NCBI GenBank assembly: GCA_023375785.1
Contig: SZWC01000100.1
Coordinates: 518,369-582,368 of the forward strand
From: Penium margaritaceum
Lineage: Eukaryota; Streptophyta; Zygnematophyceae; Desmidiales; Peniaceae
DNA length: 64,000 nucleotides
Reading direction: 5' to 3'
Shown here: one piece after another, positions 1-9,846 of the stretch
Layout of the letters: every line of letters starts with the position of its first letter
Position numbering within the stretch: the first letter of the stretch is position 1
Notes under the pieces: generated by a model
Told to the model about the DNA's origin: nothing
Seen by the model: only the letters and a program-made list of their open reading frames with translations
Database searches by the model: none
Position numbers and translations under genes: made by a program

Positions 1-40
<40 letters not shown>

Positions 41-60
41 AGAGGGAGAGGGAGGCAAAA
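1..60. repeat. (GA)n simple repeat
   Basis: Bases 1-34 are pure AG dinucleotide repeat, decaying into G-rich GA sequence to about 60, with a G run near 90-100. It starts at the window edge, so its full length is unknown. Confidence 0.95.
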
Positions 61-814
61 GGATTTGGAGAGAAAGAGGGAGACAGAGGGGGGGGGGGGC
101 TTCATTAATTGAGGATACACCTACTGCGTCTTCATCCACCGGGACAGACCTAGTCCAGACTGATGTACACTTCCGTGAAGCAAAAGAGCTGCAGTTCCGT
201 GAAGCTCCAGAGTTTTCCATACAGTATTTGCACTCAATTCTCACCTACAGTGATATGTCAACCTGGAGGAAGGTGATTGGAATCGCAAGCAGGGGTTGCG
301 ATGATAGTGACAGAGATATGACAGACAGTCACCTTTTGATTTTGACGTCCACCCAACTGAAAGATGATAACATCCAAGGCATGGCTGAATACACTGCCAA
401 GAGTCCGAGGAAAAGAGGACAGAAGGCATGGATGAAATTGTCTAGGGTGAAATGCTAGCGATGAACAAAAGGTGTTATGAAGCAATGAAGAATAAGCATT
501 CACGTAAACATAAAAATATGGGAGCACGACGACCTGACTAGCAAGCGAGCATTGCTGCAAAATTGAGGCATGCAAAATTGGTGCAGCTGCCCCTGGCTCT
601 CTGCTCCTGCTCTGTACAGCATTCAGCTCAGACGTTCCAAACCGCTGTGATGATTCGCTGCATGAGGCCACCAGACTGAAAAATGTGTTGCTCTGCTGCA
701 TCACTTGAATCCTCGCCATGAAGAGATGCTTGCCCTGACCCGTGCATCAAAATGGATTCCCAAAAATGTTGGCTCGCGTCAGCAGCGTTCAAAAATGGCA
801 TGCCTTCAGAGTTT
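61..814. other. Non-coding stretch downstream of the GH63 gene
   Basis: No recognisable gene. Short open frames on both strands overlap one another and show no domain. The part next to 815 is expected to hold the 3' UTR of the minus-strand GH63 gene, but I see no clear polyadenylation signal to fix its end. Confidence 0.5.
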
Positions 815-2698
815 TCAGTTGGCATCGGCACCACCGCTCCCCACCAGCACTGCGGTGCCAATGTCCAAGCTGCGCAGGCCGGGTGTGGCCTCCTCTGTTG
901 CAGACCTGGTAAGACTTTTCTCCAACGCAGACTGGATGGCCGCAGGGAGAACCTCGGCGAGGCTGGGCACCACAGGAGTTTGCGGAACTGAGGGGACCAC
1001 AAATGTCTTTTGCCCCTGCTGCTGGGGCTGGAGCGTGGGCTGCTTGTCCAGCCATGCCAGCGCCATGGCAGCAGTCCATGAGAAGTTGTTCCCACCAGCG
1101 CCCTGCCCGGTGACCGGGTCATAGTACTCGTACAGGCCGGACTCATTCACGAGCTCCGAAGTGTTCTGCTCAATCCTGTCTGCCAGGGCATCATACCCAT
1201 AATACCGCAGGCCGTCCACGATCATGAAGTTGACAATGGCCCAGACGGGTCCACGCCAGTACCTCAAGCCCTCAAAGCGTGAGTCCCTTGGATCCAAGCT
1301 TGGCACTCCGTACCTCACCTCTGCCAGCCACTCCTCCAGTGTGCCTGCAAGAGCTGCAGCCTGCTCCTCACTGGCCACGCGAGCAAACAACGGCAAGAAT
1401 CCGCCGGATGTTGCCGCCTCCAGAGGCTTCCCCGTGATCTGATCCACCGACCTGTAGATCTTCGCCTCCTCATCCCAGAGGCTGTCAAATGCCGCACCAG
1501 ATTTGGCCAGCCAGCCGTCAATCTCAGCCAGTGTCTCGCCGCTTTCCCCAAGAGATTCAGCCAGCCAGCGCAGGTCCAGGTTGGCGCGGTGCAGCAGGGA
1601 GTTAGTGCACACGTCACTCACGCGGAAGGGTGACAGGTCGTACAGCTTTGATGGGTCATAGTCCACGCTGCGGAAGCGGTAGAGCAGAGTCAAGTACCGG
1701 TCGTACTCGGCCTGCTTGGGCCGCATAGCGGCATCAACGTGGCCCAGATCCCGGCGGGTGTATGGAGGGATGTTGTCGACGGGCACTGCTGCAAGGGGCA
1801 CGTCCCATGCCGGGCTATTGTCCATGCCAGATTCCCAAGGGTGCAGGGTAGCCACCAGGCCGGAGCCATGCGGGTCCCTGGCAGAGTAGAACCACCTGTG
1901 GTAGGCCAGGAGTTTGGGGAACAGCTCCCTCGCCTTCTCCAACGGGTTCATTGCATACCCGCTGCTGCCCTCCATACCAAAACCACTGCTGAACCCCGGG
2001 TTCGTTCCACCAAGCACGAATTCACCATCACCACCGAAGTCACTGGTGCTGCTGCTGCTCGCGTTGCTGACGCTCAGCCACGAACCGTCCAACCCTCCGC
2101 TGCTGCTGCCAAGCGGCCTCGATGCTCCCGCCTGCTCCTCCACCAGGTGCCTCACTGCTGTCGCAGCAATGGGCGGCTGGGTGATCCCGGTCGACCCCAT
2201 GGGCTTCTCCGGTGTGCCCCAGATCTCAGGACCTGGGAAGTACGTCGGGCTGGCCTGGTGGAACACAATGTGCGGGACCATGCCGTCGTCCCACTGGGCC
2301 GAGAACAGCTTGTCTAGTTCCTCCCATGCCCGCATCCCGTCCACAGCAGACCATCCCATGGCCACCAAGGCAGAGTCCCAGTTCCACTGGTAGGGATACA
2401 ACCCTGAAGCAGGAATGGTGTAACCGCCCAGGTCATTCGCGCGGAGAACGCTGGCGGCTTCGATCGCCAGCCTCGAGCGTTTCCAGAAGGATCCATGAGC
2501 CAGACCCTCGAGGCCCGGAGTGACTTCCCCCTGGTGGTGGTGCCCGAAAGCCCCTGCAGGGGAGGCCGCGGCGACAGGCCCGCCAGGCGACAGCCAGGTG
2601 GCATGATCAACCCTGGGCAGGAGGCTGGGGGACGGGAGGGCACCGCCAAGGGATAGCCGCCGCTGCAGCTTGCTTGCAGGCTTCTGCTGCTGGCCCCA

Positions 2699-2729
<31 letters not shown>

Positions 2730-3043
2730 TCCTCGACAACTTCCAGGAGGCTGGAGGCGGATCGGGAGACAGCCAGCTGGCCCTCAGCGGAGACGGCGTC
2801 CGCTGATCCGCCGTGGAGCTTTCCGGAGGACGCGGATAGGGAAAGGTTTGGCATCTGCAGGTGCAGGCTTGGCGCATGCGGGGAGTACATGGTCGACGTG
2901 GACAGCATTTGGGATGCGTCCTGAGGCAGTGCCGGTGCTACCGCTGGCAGGACCATGGAGATGGGGGCAAGGACGCCGGGAGCTTGCGGCATAGCGGCTG
3001 AAGCAGCGGCCGCGGCGGCCATTGCGGCGGGGAGGAAATCCAT
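815..3043 (-). CDS. MGH: GH63-family glycoside hydrolase, probable mannosylglycerate hydrolase
   Basis: A single 742-residue open frame. Residues 1-180 are a low-complexity leader: Ala-rich start, Ser-rich middle, and a glutamine run at about 107-120 encoded by CAG repeats. The GH63 (alpha/alpha)6-barrel domain runs from about 183 to 666, with motifs NWDSALVAMGW (221-231), WDDGMVPHIVF (251-261), HPWESGMDNSPAWD (401-414), YWRGPVWAIVNF (595-606) and GLYEYYDP (636-643). By position relative to characterised mannosylglycerate and glucosylglycerate hydrolases, Asp408 is the likely general acid and Glu639 the likely base; this is inference. A Ser/Gly-rich insert of about 65 residues (304-367) splits the domain. 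The family hydrolyses the compatible solute mannosylglycerate (or glucosylglycerate) to the sugar and glycerate. An in-frame TGA lies 30 bases upstream of the ATG, which supports this start. No introns are evident. The leader could include a targeting peptide, but I see no clear one. Family assignment is firm; exact substrate is not. Confidence 0.85.
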
Positions 3044-3186
3044 GGCTCTGATAGCTCGGTACTCTCTGCTTCAGTGCTGCCGTGCTTTTCGCTGATCCTG
3101 CTGCCGGTGCTGCTGCTGCCGATACTGCTGCGGCACTTGTGTGCTGATGCTGCGGCTGCTGCCGCTTCAGGCGGTTCAAACAGTGT
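2579..3186. repeat. First copy of a 608-bp duplicated block at a one-N join
   Basis: This block (GH63 5' coding end plus upstream sequence) recurs at 3188-3795 directly after a single N at 3187. The two copies differ at roughly 1% of positions, as two haplotypes might. The simplest reading is two overlapping contig ends that were never merged. Confidence 0.9.
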
Positions 3187-3187
3187 N

Positions 3188-3307
3188 CCCGCCAGGCGAC
3201 AGCCAGGTGGCATGATCAACCCTGGGCAGGAGGCTGGGGGACGGGAGGGCACCGCCAAGGGATAGCCGCCGCTGCAGCTTGCTTGCAGGCTTCTGCTGCT
3301 GGCCCCA

Positions 3308-3338
<31 letters not shown>

Positions 3339-3795
3339 TCCTCGACAACTTCCAGGAGGCTGGAGGCGGATCGGGAGACAGCCAGCTGGCCCTCAGCGGA
3401 GACGGCGTCCGCTGATCCGCCGTGGAGCTTTCCGGAGGACGCGGATAGGGAAAGGTTTGGCATCTGAAGGTGCAGGCTTGGCGCATGCGGGGAGTACATG
3501 GTCGACGTGGACAGCATTTGGGATGCGTCCTGAGGCAGTGGCGGTGCTACCGCTGGCAGGACCATGGCGATGGGGGCAAGGACGCCGGGAGCTTGCGGCA
3601 TAGCGGCTGAAGCAGCGGCCGCGGCGGCCATTGCGGCGGGGAGGAAATCCATAGCTCTGATAGCTCGGTACTCTCTGCTTCAGTGCTGCCGTGCTTTTCG
3701 CTGATCCTGCTGCCGGTGCTGCTGCTGCCGTTGCTGCTGCTGCACTTGTGTGCTGATGCTGCGGCTGCTGCCGCTTCAGGCGGTTCAAACAATGT
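3188..3795 (-). other. Second copy of the GH63 5' end, probable assembly duplication
   Basis: It repeats 2579-3186, including the ATG (3650-3652 on the minus strand), the glutamine run and about the first 154 residues, then stops at the N. A few residues differ, for example Ser29 to Ala and Ala38 to Pro. There is no second catalytic domain, so this is not a second gene. The true locus probably has one 5' end, and sequence upstream of 3795 is the real upstream flank. Confidence 0.85.
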
Positions 3796-4550
3796 TTTGC
3801 AACCGACGCGCTTGTGGTAGGGCAGATGTTTACCTTTTCGCGATGGAAACCTGCGGTCAGTGAGGCATTGGGCAACATAGATTAGCGGCAGAACATAGTA
3901 CCACGATTTCTCAAGATTATTGCCAAGACCTCTGCTTCTTTCTATTGTTTAAGCAGAGAGATGAGATTGTTGATCGTTCTGCATTTGGTGGGCAAAGAGT
4001 CCGCAATTGCTCTTGATTTTTCATTTGTTGTCGCAGTCAACTACTTATGCATTCGCAGATGCCTAACACGCTCGAATGCTCGAGTGTGTCCGGCAGGATA
4101 ACAGCGACGGCACATTTTCGTTCGTTGACAATCATGCAACGGGAATGTGCAGCCAGGTTCCAGTATACTTCACGCGACAGGGTGAGGATGTACAGGGAAC
4201 AGGTTGACGCGTGATCACAATCCAGGCACACTTCAGTGCCATCGGCGTTTCAACGCTTCAATGCCGAGAGCATTTTCAGTGCCAGCTGCTGGCATGAACC
4301 TGGACAAGACGGCGAAGGAGATATCTCTGCGCGGTGGCAGGTCAACGACAAACACTTCTCAGGCTAACTCACCAGCGATGACAACTCCTGACTGTCCCGC
4401 GTGTGTCCTGGAGGATCTCAGAATCTGCTGCAGATGCCGAAATGTGATGGCCTCGAGAGTTGAAATACTGACGACCGGAGTCGTTGTCAACGTTGAAACG
4501 GACGACACGTGTGGAGGTTGTTGAGCAATGGCGTAACCAGCGCGGCCTAC
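3796..4550. other. Probable upstream region of the GH63 gene; no gene seen
   Basis: Once the duplicated block is allowed for, this is the 5' flank of the minus-strand GH63 gene and should hold its promoter. I see no convincing TATA box or operator-like site and no domain in the short open frames. Confidence 0.4.
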
Positions 4551-5310
4551 GGCCAAATTTATGGGGATGAGAACTGAGATCGTGCGGTAAGGCCGATGTC
4601 GTGGCGCGGGCAACTCCTGCGTTGTGCGAGGGAGGCTGGGTGGGCTGGGGAACGCCGCAGCGGCAGTGGTGCAACAGCGGTGCGGCCAAGGGGCACGCAT
4701 CCGTATCCCCAGGTGGCCGATCGCCTGCGGCGGCTGCTGGCGCACCTGGCCCTGGGTGTTTGGGTTGGCGGGTGGTTCGCAATGCGGGACATGCGTGACG
4801 GGGAAGGAGGAGGCTGCGTGAGGGGGATTGCGGCGGGCTGGCAGCAGGCGTGGGGGAGAAGGGCAGTTCGAATCCCATCGATCTTCGCGGCTGGAAGCGC
4901 GGGGAACTCGGGGAAGGAAGACTGGATCGGAGTCGTGCTGGTCGGGAAGCGGGCGAGCGAAGGCGGAAAGGGTTGGTGTGGCGGCCACGGCGACATGCCC
5001 GAGGGGGAGCTGTGGGTGGTTGCGACGCCGGGACGGCGGATGTCAGCCAGTCGTGGTGACCGGTTGAGATGCCGGCGGCGTTCGGCCTCGTCAGCATTCG
5101 GACGGCCGACGTGTGCCCAAGGCCGCGACAGCTCCCGTACACGCGGCGCCGACGCGGCGGGCACTGGCCCGGTGCGAGGAGGCACCGAGGTGAGTGGGAT
5201 GGCCTCAATGACGGCGGCTTTCGACGGCCGCTTATCCGAATCGAGCCCAAGAGCGCTCGATCGGACGGCAGACGCTGGAGGGACTCAAATTTTGACCCAC
5301 TTCACATGAG
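4551..5310. other. GC-rich, CpG-rich stretch with opposing open frames, not called
   Basis: High GC leaves long frames open on both strands: 4369-5250 minus (293 aa, Arg/Pro/Ser-rich) and 4596-5309 plus (237 aa, Gly/Arg-rich), with further overlapping frames. None shows a recognisable domain or a composition unlike random GC-rich DNA. It could be a CpG-rich promoter or a transcribed non-coding region. Confidence 0.45.
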
Positions 5311-5634
5311 CGGGTTGGCTCCAAAGACCAGATGCGCCCACAAATTCATATGAAACTTGATGTCTTCTGGAACATCGTGCAGAGGTTTGAAGCTCAAAGA
5401 CCTACACGAAAGCATCGGCTGATAATGAAAACCCTCAAACCACCGCCATTTTTACGACAATACCCGTTCGTAAGTGAATTCAACCACCGGATACTAAAGC
5501 GTCAGCGGCAAACATCGCAACCAGGCACCAAATCTAAATGCAACACATCCCCGAAGCCCAAATATCGGCCCCGCCTGGAAACTCCCGAGTAGGCTCTGCG
5601 AGTAAAAAATCTTAGCCGTGTGACGCGAGTAAGC

Positions 5635-6163
5635 AGTCACGGCTGGCAACGACCATCGGTCTGTGCAGTCGCCGAAATTGCGCAGGGTTTGCGACGCATG
5701 CACTCGAATTTTAGCGTTTCGACTTTTTTTGGCTCGAAATTTCAGGCTTTTCCCTGCTTACTCGAGCCATGCATCTTCATTCCGACGCCTTCTCCAGTTC
5801 ACGGGCCTAGGGTTTTACGGGCAATTCGAGGCATGCACGTTACGTGAGTTAGGGCTGTTGCTCTCCATTTTCTCTGTTGACTGGTCCTCGCAACCCCCNA
5901 GTCACGGCTGGCAACGACCATCGGTCTGTGCAGTCGCCGAAATTGCGCAGGGTTTGCGACGCATGCACTCGAATTTTAGCGTTTCGACTTTTTTTGGCTC
6001 GAAATTTCAGGCTTTTCCCTGCTTACTCGAGCCATGCATCTTCATTCCGACGCCTTCTCCAGTTCACGGGCCTAGGGTTTTACGGGCAATTCGAGGCATG
6101 CACGTTACGTGAGTTAGGGCTGTTGCTCTCCATTTTCTCTGTTGACTGGTCCTCGCAACCCCC
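5635..6163. repeat. 264-bp block duplicated across the one-N join at 5899
   Basis: Bases 5635-5898 recur at 5900-6163 with no difference that I can see. The copies are separated by one N, the same pattern as the other one-N joins, and are best read as an unmerged contig overlap. Confidence 0.9.
5806..5818 (+). promoter_or_regulatory. Telo-box-like motif CTAGGGTTTTA
   Basis: A CCTAGGGTTTTA stretch, repeated in the duplicate block near 6071, resembles the plant telo-box (AAACCCTA, either strand) common near starts of housekeeping and ribosomal-protein genes. It lies about 100 bases (second copy) before a pyrimidine tract and ATG at 6176. Motif match only. Confidence 0.3.
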
Positions 6164-6175
6164 CCCCCCCTCGCC

Positions 6176-6301
6176 ATGGCTCCTAAGGCTCACGTGGTCC
6201 GTCGTCCGTTCAACGGCCCACGACTAGATGGGGTTTGCGCAGCAGGATTCGAGGGGGGGGGAGGAATTTTCGCGTTGAAATTGCCTCCAGCGTTACTCGG
6301 G
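6176..6301 (+). CDS. Possible first exon of a host gene (weak)
   Basis: The ATG at 6176 follows a C-rich pyrimidine tract and opens a frame beginning MAPKAHVVRRPFNGPRLDG. The frame stays open about 42 codons and reaches GGGTAAG, which would serve as a 5' splice donor. A telo-box-like motif lies upstream. I do not recognise the peptide, and no matching downstream exon is seen before the retroelement nest at about 7000. It may be a broken gene or chance. Confidence 0.2.
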
Positions 6302-7001
6302 TAAGCCTAGTCGGGGAAGGTGCGATGACGCTTCGGCGTGCATCGAAAACGAACTCGTTGAGCCTACTCGGGAGTTTCCAGCCGTGGCCATCAACGCCAG
6401 CGTCAGGCAGCAGCCAGCGCAATGAGTGCCCCAAACGCCACGCGCTCGTGACGGCTGGCTGCACAAAAGCGCAAACAATGACGCACGCAGCGGGGGAATA
6501 ATGACGTGGGTATTGCCGATAATCGAGGATATACCCGAAGGAGATTGGGCATTCACTACCCCATGTTGCCACAAATCCTGGCTGCAATCCTGGCAACCGA
6601 AAACTTAAGAAGAACCTGTGTTTTGATCCGCCTCTCTCGCCTTGTTCTTGGCCCCTGATTGTAACTGGCTGACGCGTAAGAGCTACCTTAGTAGGAGACA
6701 AGCTCAGGGGAGGATCCGATTCAAAACACATTTTGTCTAAATGGAAGTGGGAAGAAATTTTCTATTTTAGAAGCGTTAAAATTTGATTTAATACGCAATA
6801 ATCACTTATCGTGTAAATTCAAACACCCATTGAACACAAAATGTCTTTTTTCAAAGGACCATGAGAAGATTCTAAGTTCTTTGCCTTTATGTACAATTTA
6901 AGACTTAAAATCTGCCTGTTTGGTTCCTTGATTTAGTTTCTACATGAAAGATTCCCTGTTTTCTTCGATTTCCATGGTTTCAGTACAAAGTCTGCGTCGA
7001 C
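6302..7001. other. Non-coding spacer, AT-rich in its second half
   Basis: From about 6720 to 7000 the sequence is AT-rich and has no open frame of note. The ORF-like segments at 6235-6731 lie on opposing strands and show no domain. No RNA gene was recognised. Confidence 0.4.
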
Positions 7002-7603
7002 TGTTGTGATGCGAGTCGACTCCGTCTCTCTTTATAGCTTACTGTGAACACTCGGGCGTGTCCATGCGCGTGCACATCCCTCATGCACACCCAGATGGCT
7101 CCTCCGACGGGTGGTGGCTCCACCCACCAGCATCTGCCACACAGCTGCCACAACATCTTGGGTACTTGCTGGGGTGCTATGTAGTTTTTCTACATTCGCT
7201 ATAATTTTCTCGGTGGATTGGCTCTCTAGCCCGATTTTTATCTTTTACATTGTGTGTCCACACATCGATGCCAAACCTGTGCATGTTACTAGTCGTATAT
7301 TCGCCTTGAGATTCTACATCTCTAAGTTCAGATTGCGTAACGCTTGGATGATTGTGCGCATAGTTACGACCATAATGGTGGTTTCACCCAAATCTAGGAC
7401 AAAGTGACACTGTGGCCTACGTCACCCACCGTGTGCCATTTTAGGAATTTATGTTGTGTGCTTGTCAACCATCATTCCTCACTCATTACTAAGCTACTGG
7501 AGCTTAAAGGACTTTGAGTGCCTCCCTAGCCTAACCCTTGTTGTTTTTTGCACATCCTTGCTTGCTACTGCGTCAGCTCATTGAACAGTGTCGTTACATC
7601 AAC
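7002..7603 (+). repeat. Possible older LTR, split by the young Copia
   Basis: Bases 7002-7603 begin TGTTGTGATG. After the 7604-16433 insertion the sequence resumes for about 40 bases and ends CTCA, followed by TAGTATCAAAGC (near 16476), which matches 10 of 12 bases of the initiator-Met primer site TGGTATCAGAGC. That is the arrangement expected of an older LTR of about 640 bp with the young element inside it. No second copy of this LTR is in the window, so the call is tentative. Confidence 0.35.
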
Positions 7604-8226
7604 TGTTGAAGTTCGTTGGCCACTCACAACTCTGTGCCCTCTTGCCTCTCACATTATGCACACACGCATGTACAGATTAAAGTGACCATGGGATCACCTG
7701 GGAAGTTGATTGGCGCGTCTATGCTGGCTAAAGCCATCGACGTCCCCAAGCTGCTGCTGGACCCAGGGGTGCCCTCTGGCACCCACATGACTATTGCATG
7801 ATTTTTATGACTTCTGTGATGCGGTAGATGCTAGGGCCCGTACATTCTCGCTGCCGTGCTCTGCATCGTATTCTCTTGTTTTGCATGTGATGGGGGAGCT
7901 GCATTTTCCCGGGTGCTGATCCTTAGGGGGCCACCGTGCCGGTCTTGGCCGTGCATCGGTGAGTAGCCGCCCTCGGTTAATTCCGAGTGGTCGGGTTCGA
8001 CCCCCGGGTGGCGGCACTCACTCACGTGAGCTCGTCGCTCGTGGTGGGTGAGCGCTCACCGGTCCTAGTCTCGCTCGCTCCCCCCTACACTCACTTGTCT
8101 TGGTGTGAGCTCGAACTTTGCAAACAAGTTGCCGCATCCATGGCGCGTCTCCCACATTGGTGCTTGTTGCGTAACCTTGCTTCCTCACACCCGGATAAGC
8201 TAGGCTAGCAACTTCCTAGCAACTTC
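7604..8226 (+). repeat. 5' LTR of the young Copia element
   Basis: Starts TGTTGAAGTT and is followed directly by the primer-binding site. It is about 98% identical to 15809-16433. It contains strong potential RNA hairpins at 7966-8015 and a perfect 14-bp palindrome GGTGAGCGCTCACC at 8047-8060. Confidence 0.93.
7966..8015 (+). promoter_or_regulatory. Potential three-way-junction RNA structure in the LTR
   Basis: The outer stem GCCGCC (7966-7971) pairs with GGCGGC (8010-8015). Between them are a perfect hairpin, CTCGG with CCGAG (loop TTAATT), and a second hairpin holding GGTTCGACCCC, which resembles a tRNA T-arm and the pol III B-box. The same stems are conserved in the 3' LTR at 16172-16221. 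Base pairing is seen; a role in transcript folding, termination or packaging is inference. Confidence 0.5.
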
Positions 8227-8238
8227 TGGTATCAGAGC
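8227..8238 (+). promoter_or_regulatory. Primer-binding site, initiator-Met tRNA type
   Basis: TGGTATCAGAGC directly follows the 5' LTR. This is the standard plant Copia primer site, complementary to the 3' end of initiator methionine tRNA. Confidence 0.92.
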
Positions 8239-8329
8239 TAGGGGCGGATCTCGCCCACAACTCGTCGATCCTCGGCATCCGTGGCTCTCGTGGCCCTCTT
8301 GGCCACCTCAAGCCACTTAAGCGCACGAA

Positions 8330-8870
8330 TATTCGTGCATCTCGGGGCATGTCCGTGCATTCCGGGCATCTCCGCGCATCTCCGCGCACCCACGTGCATC
8401 TCTGCACGTCTCTGTGGACCTCCACGTACCTATGAACATCTTCGCGCACTCCGGGCATCTCCGAGCACTCCGTGCATTACCGCGCATCTCTGTGCACCCA
8501 CGTGTATCTCCACACGTCTGCGAGCATCTCCGCACACTCCGGGCATCTCCACACACTCAGCGCATCTCCGCACACCTTCGGGCATCTGTCCGCACTCACG
8601 GGAATCTCCACGCACCCCGTGCATCTCCACTTATCTCCTCGCACTCCGTGCATCTCCGCGTATCTCCGCGCACCCACGTGCATCTCCGCACACCTCCGGG
8701 CATCTCCGCGCACTCACGGGCATCTCCGTGCCCCCCGAGCATCTCTATTCATCTCCGAGCTTCTCCAGTCACTTCCGCACACTCTCTTGTGTCCCCGCGC
8801 ACTCACGAGCATCTCCACGCACCTCAGTCACGTTCGTGCATCTCCGGGCATCACCTCGCGTCGTCGGGAA
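8330..8870 (+). repeat. Degenerate minisatellite in the Copia leader
   Basis: About 540 bases of imperfect tandem repeats built on GCATCTCCGCGCACTC-like units of roughly 15-18 bases, between the primer site and the first open region. Conceptual peptides from it (His/Arg/Ala/Ser/Pro-rich on plus, Arg/Asp/Cys-rich on minus) are by-products of the repeat. Confidence 0.85.
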
Positions 8871-9808
8871 TCTCCACAGCTGCCACCCTGGATTCACCAC
8901 CACTGGACGGACACCCAGACGAGGAGCTCAACTCTCCTCGAACTGAAGCTCTCTACACTGACCAAAACTGGGAGGACCCCCGCATCTACGATCCTCCTAC
9001 TCTTCCCGACGACGACGCCCCACTCTGGTTTCGCATGCTGGACACCGACTACTGGCGAGCGGAGCTTGCTGAGATCGCTAAGAGAGAGGCAGCTACATGC
9101 GAGGAAGAAATCAACAGGCAGGTCTACACCGCGGACGACCTACCACCATCGCCGCCTCGCCCCTCCACAATGCAACCACCTGGTGGCAGCTCACCAACCA
9201 CCGCCTCTTCTACATACAACACTATCGTCGGTCCATCCTCCACTGCACCTGCATCTACTGTGCCAGCACCTACACCGGAGGTCCCTGGTGTCATCCCCGT
9301 TCTCCCAGTTCACACTAACTCCATTGGCCTGACAGGGGCCATCCTTGACGCAGCAACAGGTGTTGCAGCTACCTTTGCTGCCACCGCTCATGCTTGTAGG
9401 GCCCCTACGCAGACGGCGGTGGGTCGTGCAGTAGACGCCTACGCGCACTCAGCAGCTTCTCTGACACTACTTGCTGCTGTAGCAGCAAACGTCGCCACCC
9501 AGGTTACAGCAGCAACAGCCGCCGTCGCCACCGCTGCCTCCTCAGGTGCAGACGCCACTTCAGCAGCTGTCAGCTCTATCCGAGCCTCTACAGCAGCAAC
9601 TGTCTTGACCCCCACGGCTGGCCTGCGGGAACTCACTCCGCACGTCACTACAGGGGTGCTGATTGCGTTTGCATCTGCAGCAGTAGCTGGGGCTTCTGTC
9701 ACCGGCCTCCTTTGCTTGACTGTGGCAGCTGCAGGCTGGGTGGCAATACTCTTCTCCTCAGCAGCAGCGGTTGTGTCTCCTCTCTTCGCCCTGCTGCCCC
9801 GTCACTAG
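8414..9808 (+). CDS. Extra open region upstream of gag in the Copia element
   Basis: A 464-codon open frame whose first third is leader minisatellite, so the real start is probably later. From about 8890 it reads like protein: an acidic, Pro-rich segment (about 8920-9170), a Thr/Pro-rich linker, then a long Ala-rich segment (about 9340-9640), and finally a hydrophobic stretch of about 40 residues (about 9655-9790, for example GLLCLTVAAAGWVAILF) that could span a membrane once or twice. I recognise no family. Copia elements normally start with gag; extra frames, where known, usually lie after pol. Confidence 0.45.
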   Translation: MDLHVPMNIFAHSGHLRALRALPRISVHPRVSPHVCEHLRTLRASPHTQRISAHLRASVRTHGNLHAPRASPLISSHSVHLRVSPRTHVHLRTPPGISAHSRASPCPPSISIHLRASPVTSAHSLVSPRTHEHLHAPQSRSCISGHHLASSGISTAATLDSPPLDGHPDEELNSPRTEALYTDQNWEDPRIYDPPTLPDDDAPLWFRMLDTDYWRAELAEIAKREAATCEEEINRQVYTADDLPPSPPRPSTMQPPGGSSPTTASSTYNTIVGPSSTAPASTVPAPTPEVPGVIPVLPVHTNSIGLTGAILDAATGVAATFAATAHACRAPTQTAVGRAVDAYAHSAASLTLLAAVAANVATQVTAATAAVATAASSGADATSAAVSSIRASTAATVLTPTAGLRELTPHVTTGVLIAFASAAVAGASVTGLLCLTVAAAGWVAILFSSAAAVVSPLFALLPRH

Positions 9809-9846
9809 TTCGGTGAGCTCATCCTTCTCTTTCTTTCTCTTCTCAC

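Noticed and set aside
3188-3652. A second, truncated GH63 gene in tandem
   Set aside because: It is the repeat of the preceding 608 bp around a single N, and three other joins in the window show the same pattern.
4369-5309. Long open frames of 293 aa (minus) and 237 aa (plus)
   Set aside because: They overlap each other on opposite strands in GC-rich DNA, have low-complexity Arg/Pro/Ser or Gly/Arg composition and no domain.
5806-5818. Interstitial telomere repeat
   Set aside because: Only a single AGGGTTT-like motif is present, with no tandem TTTAGGG run.
7986-8010. A tRNA gene, suggested by the B-box-like GGTTCGACCCC
   Set aside because: There is no A-box, anticodon arm or acceptor of normal spacing. 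Only two arms plus an outer stem exist, inside an LTR.
8281-8946. Overlapping plus and minus open frames rich in His/Arg/Ser
   Set aside because: They come from the leader minisatellite, which is open in several frames on both strands.
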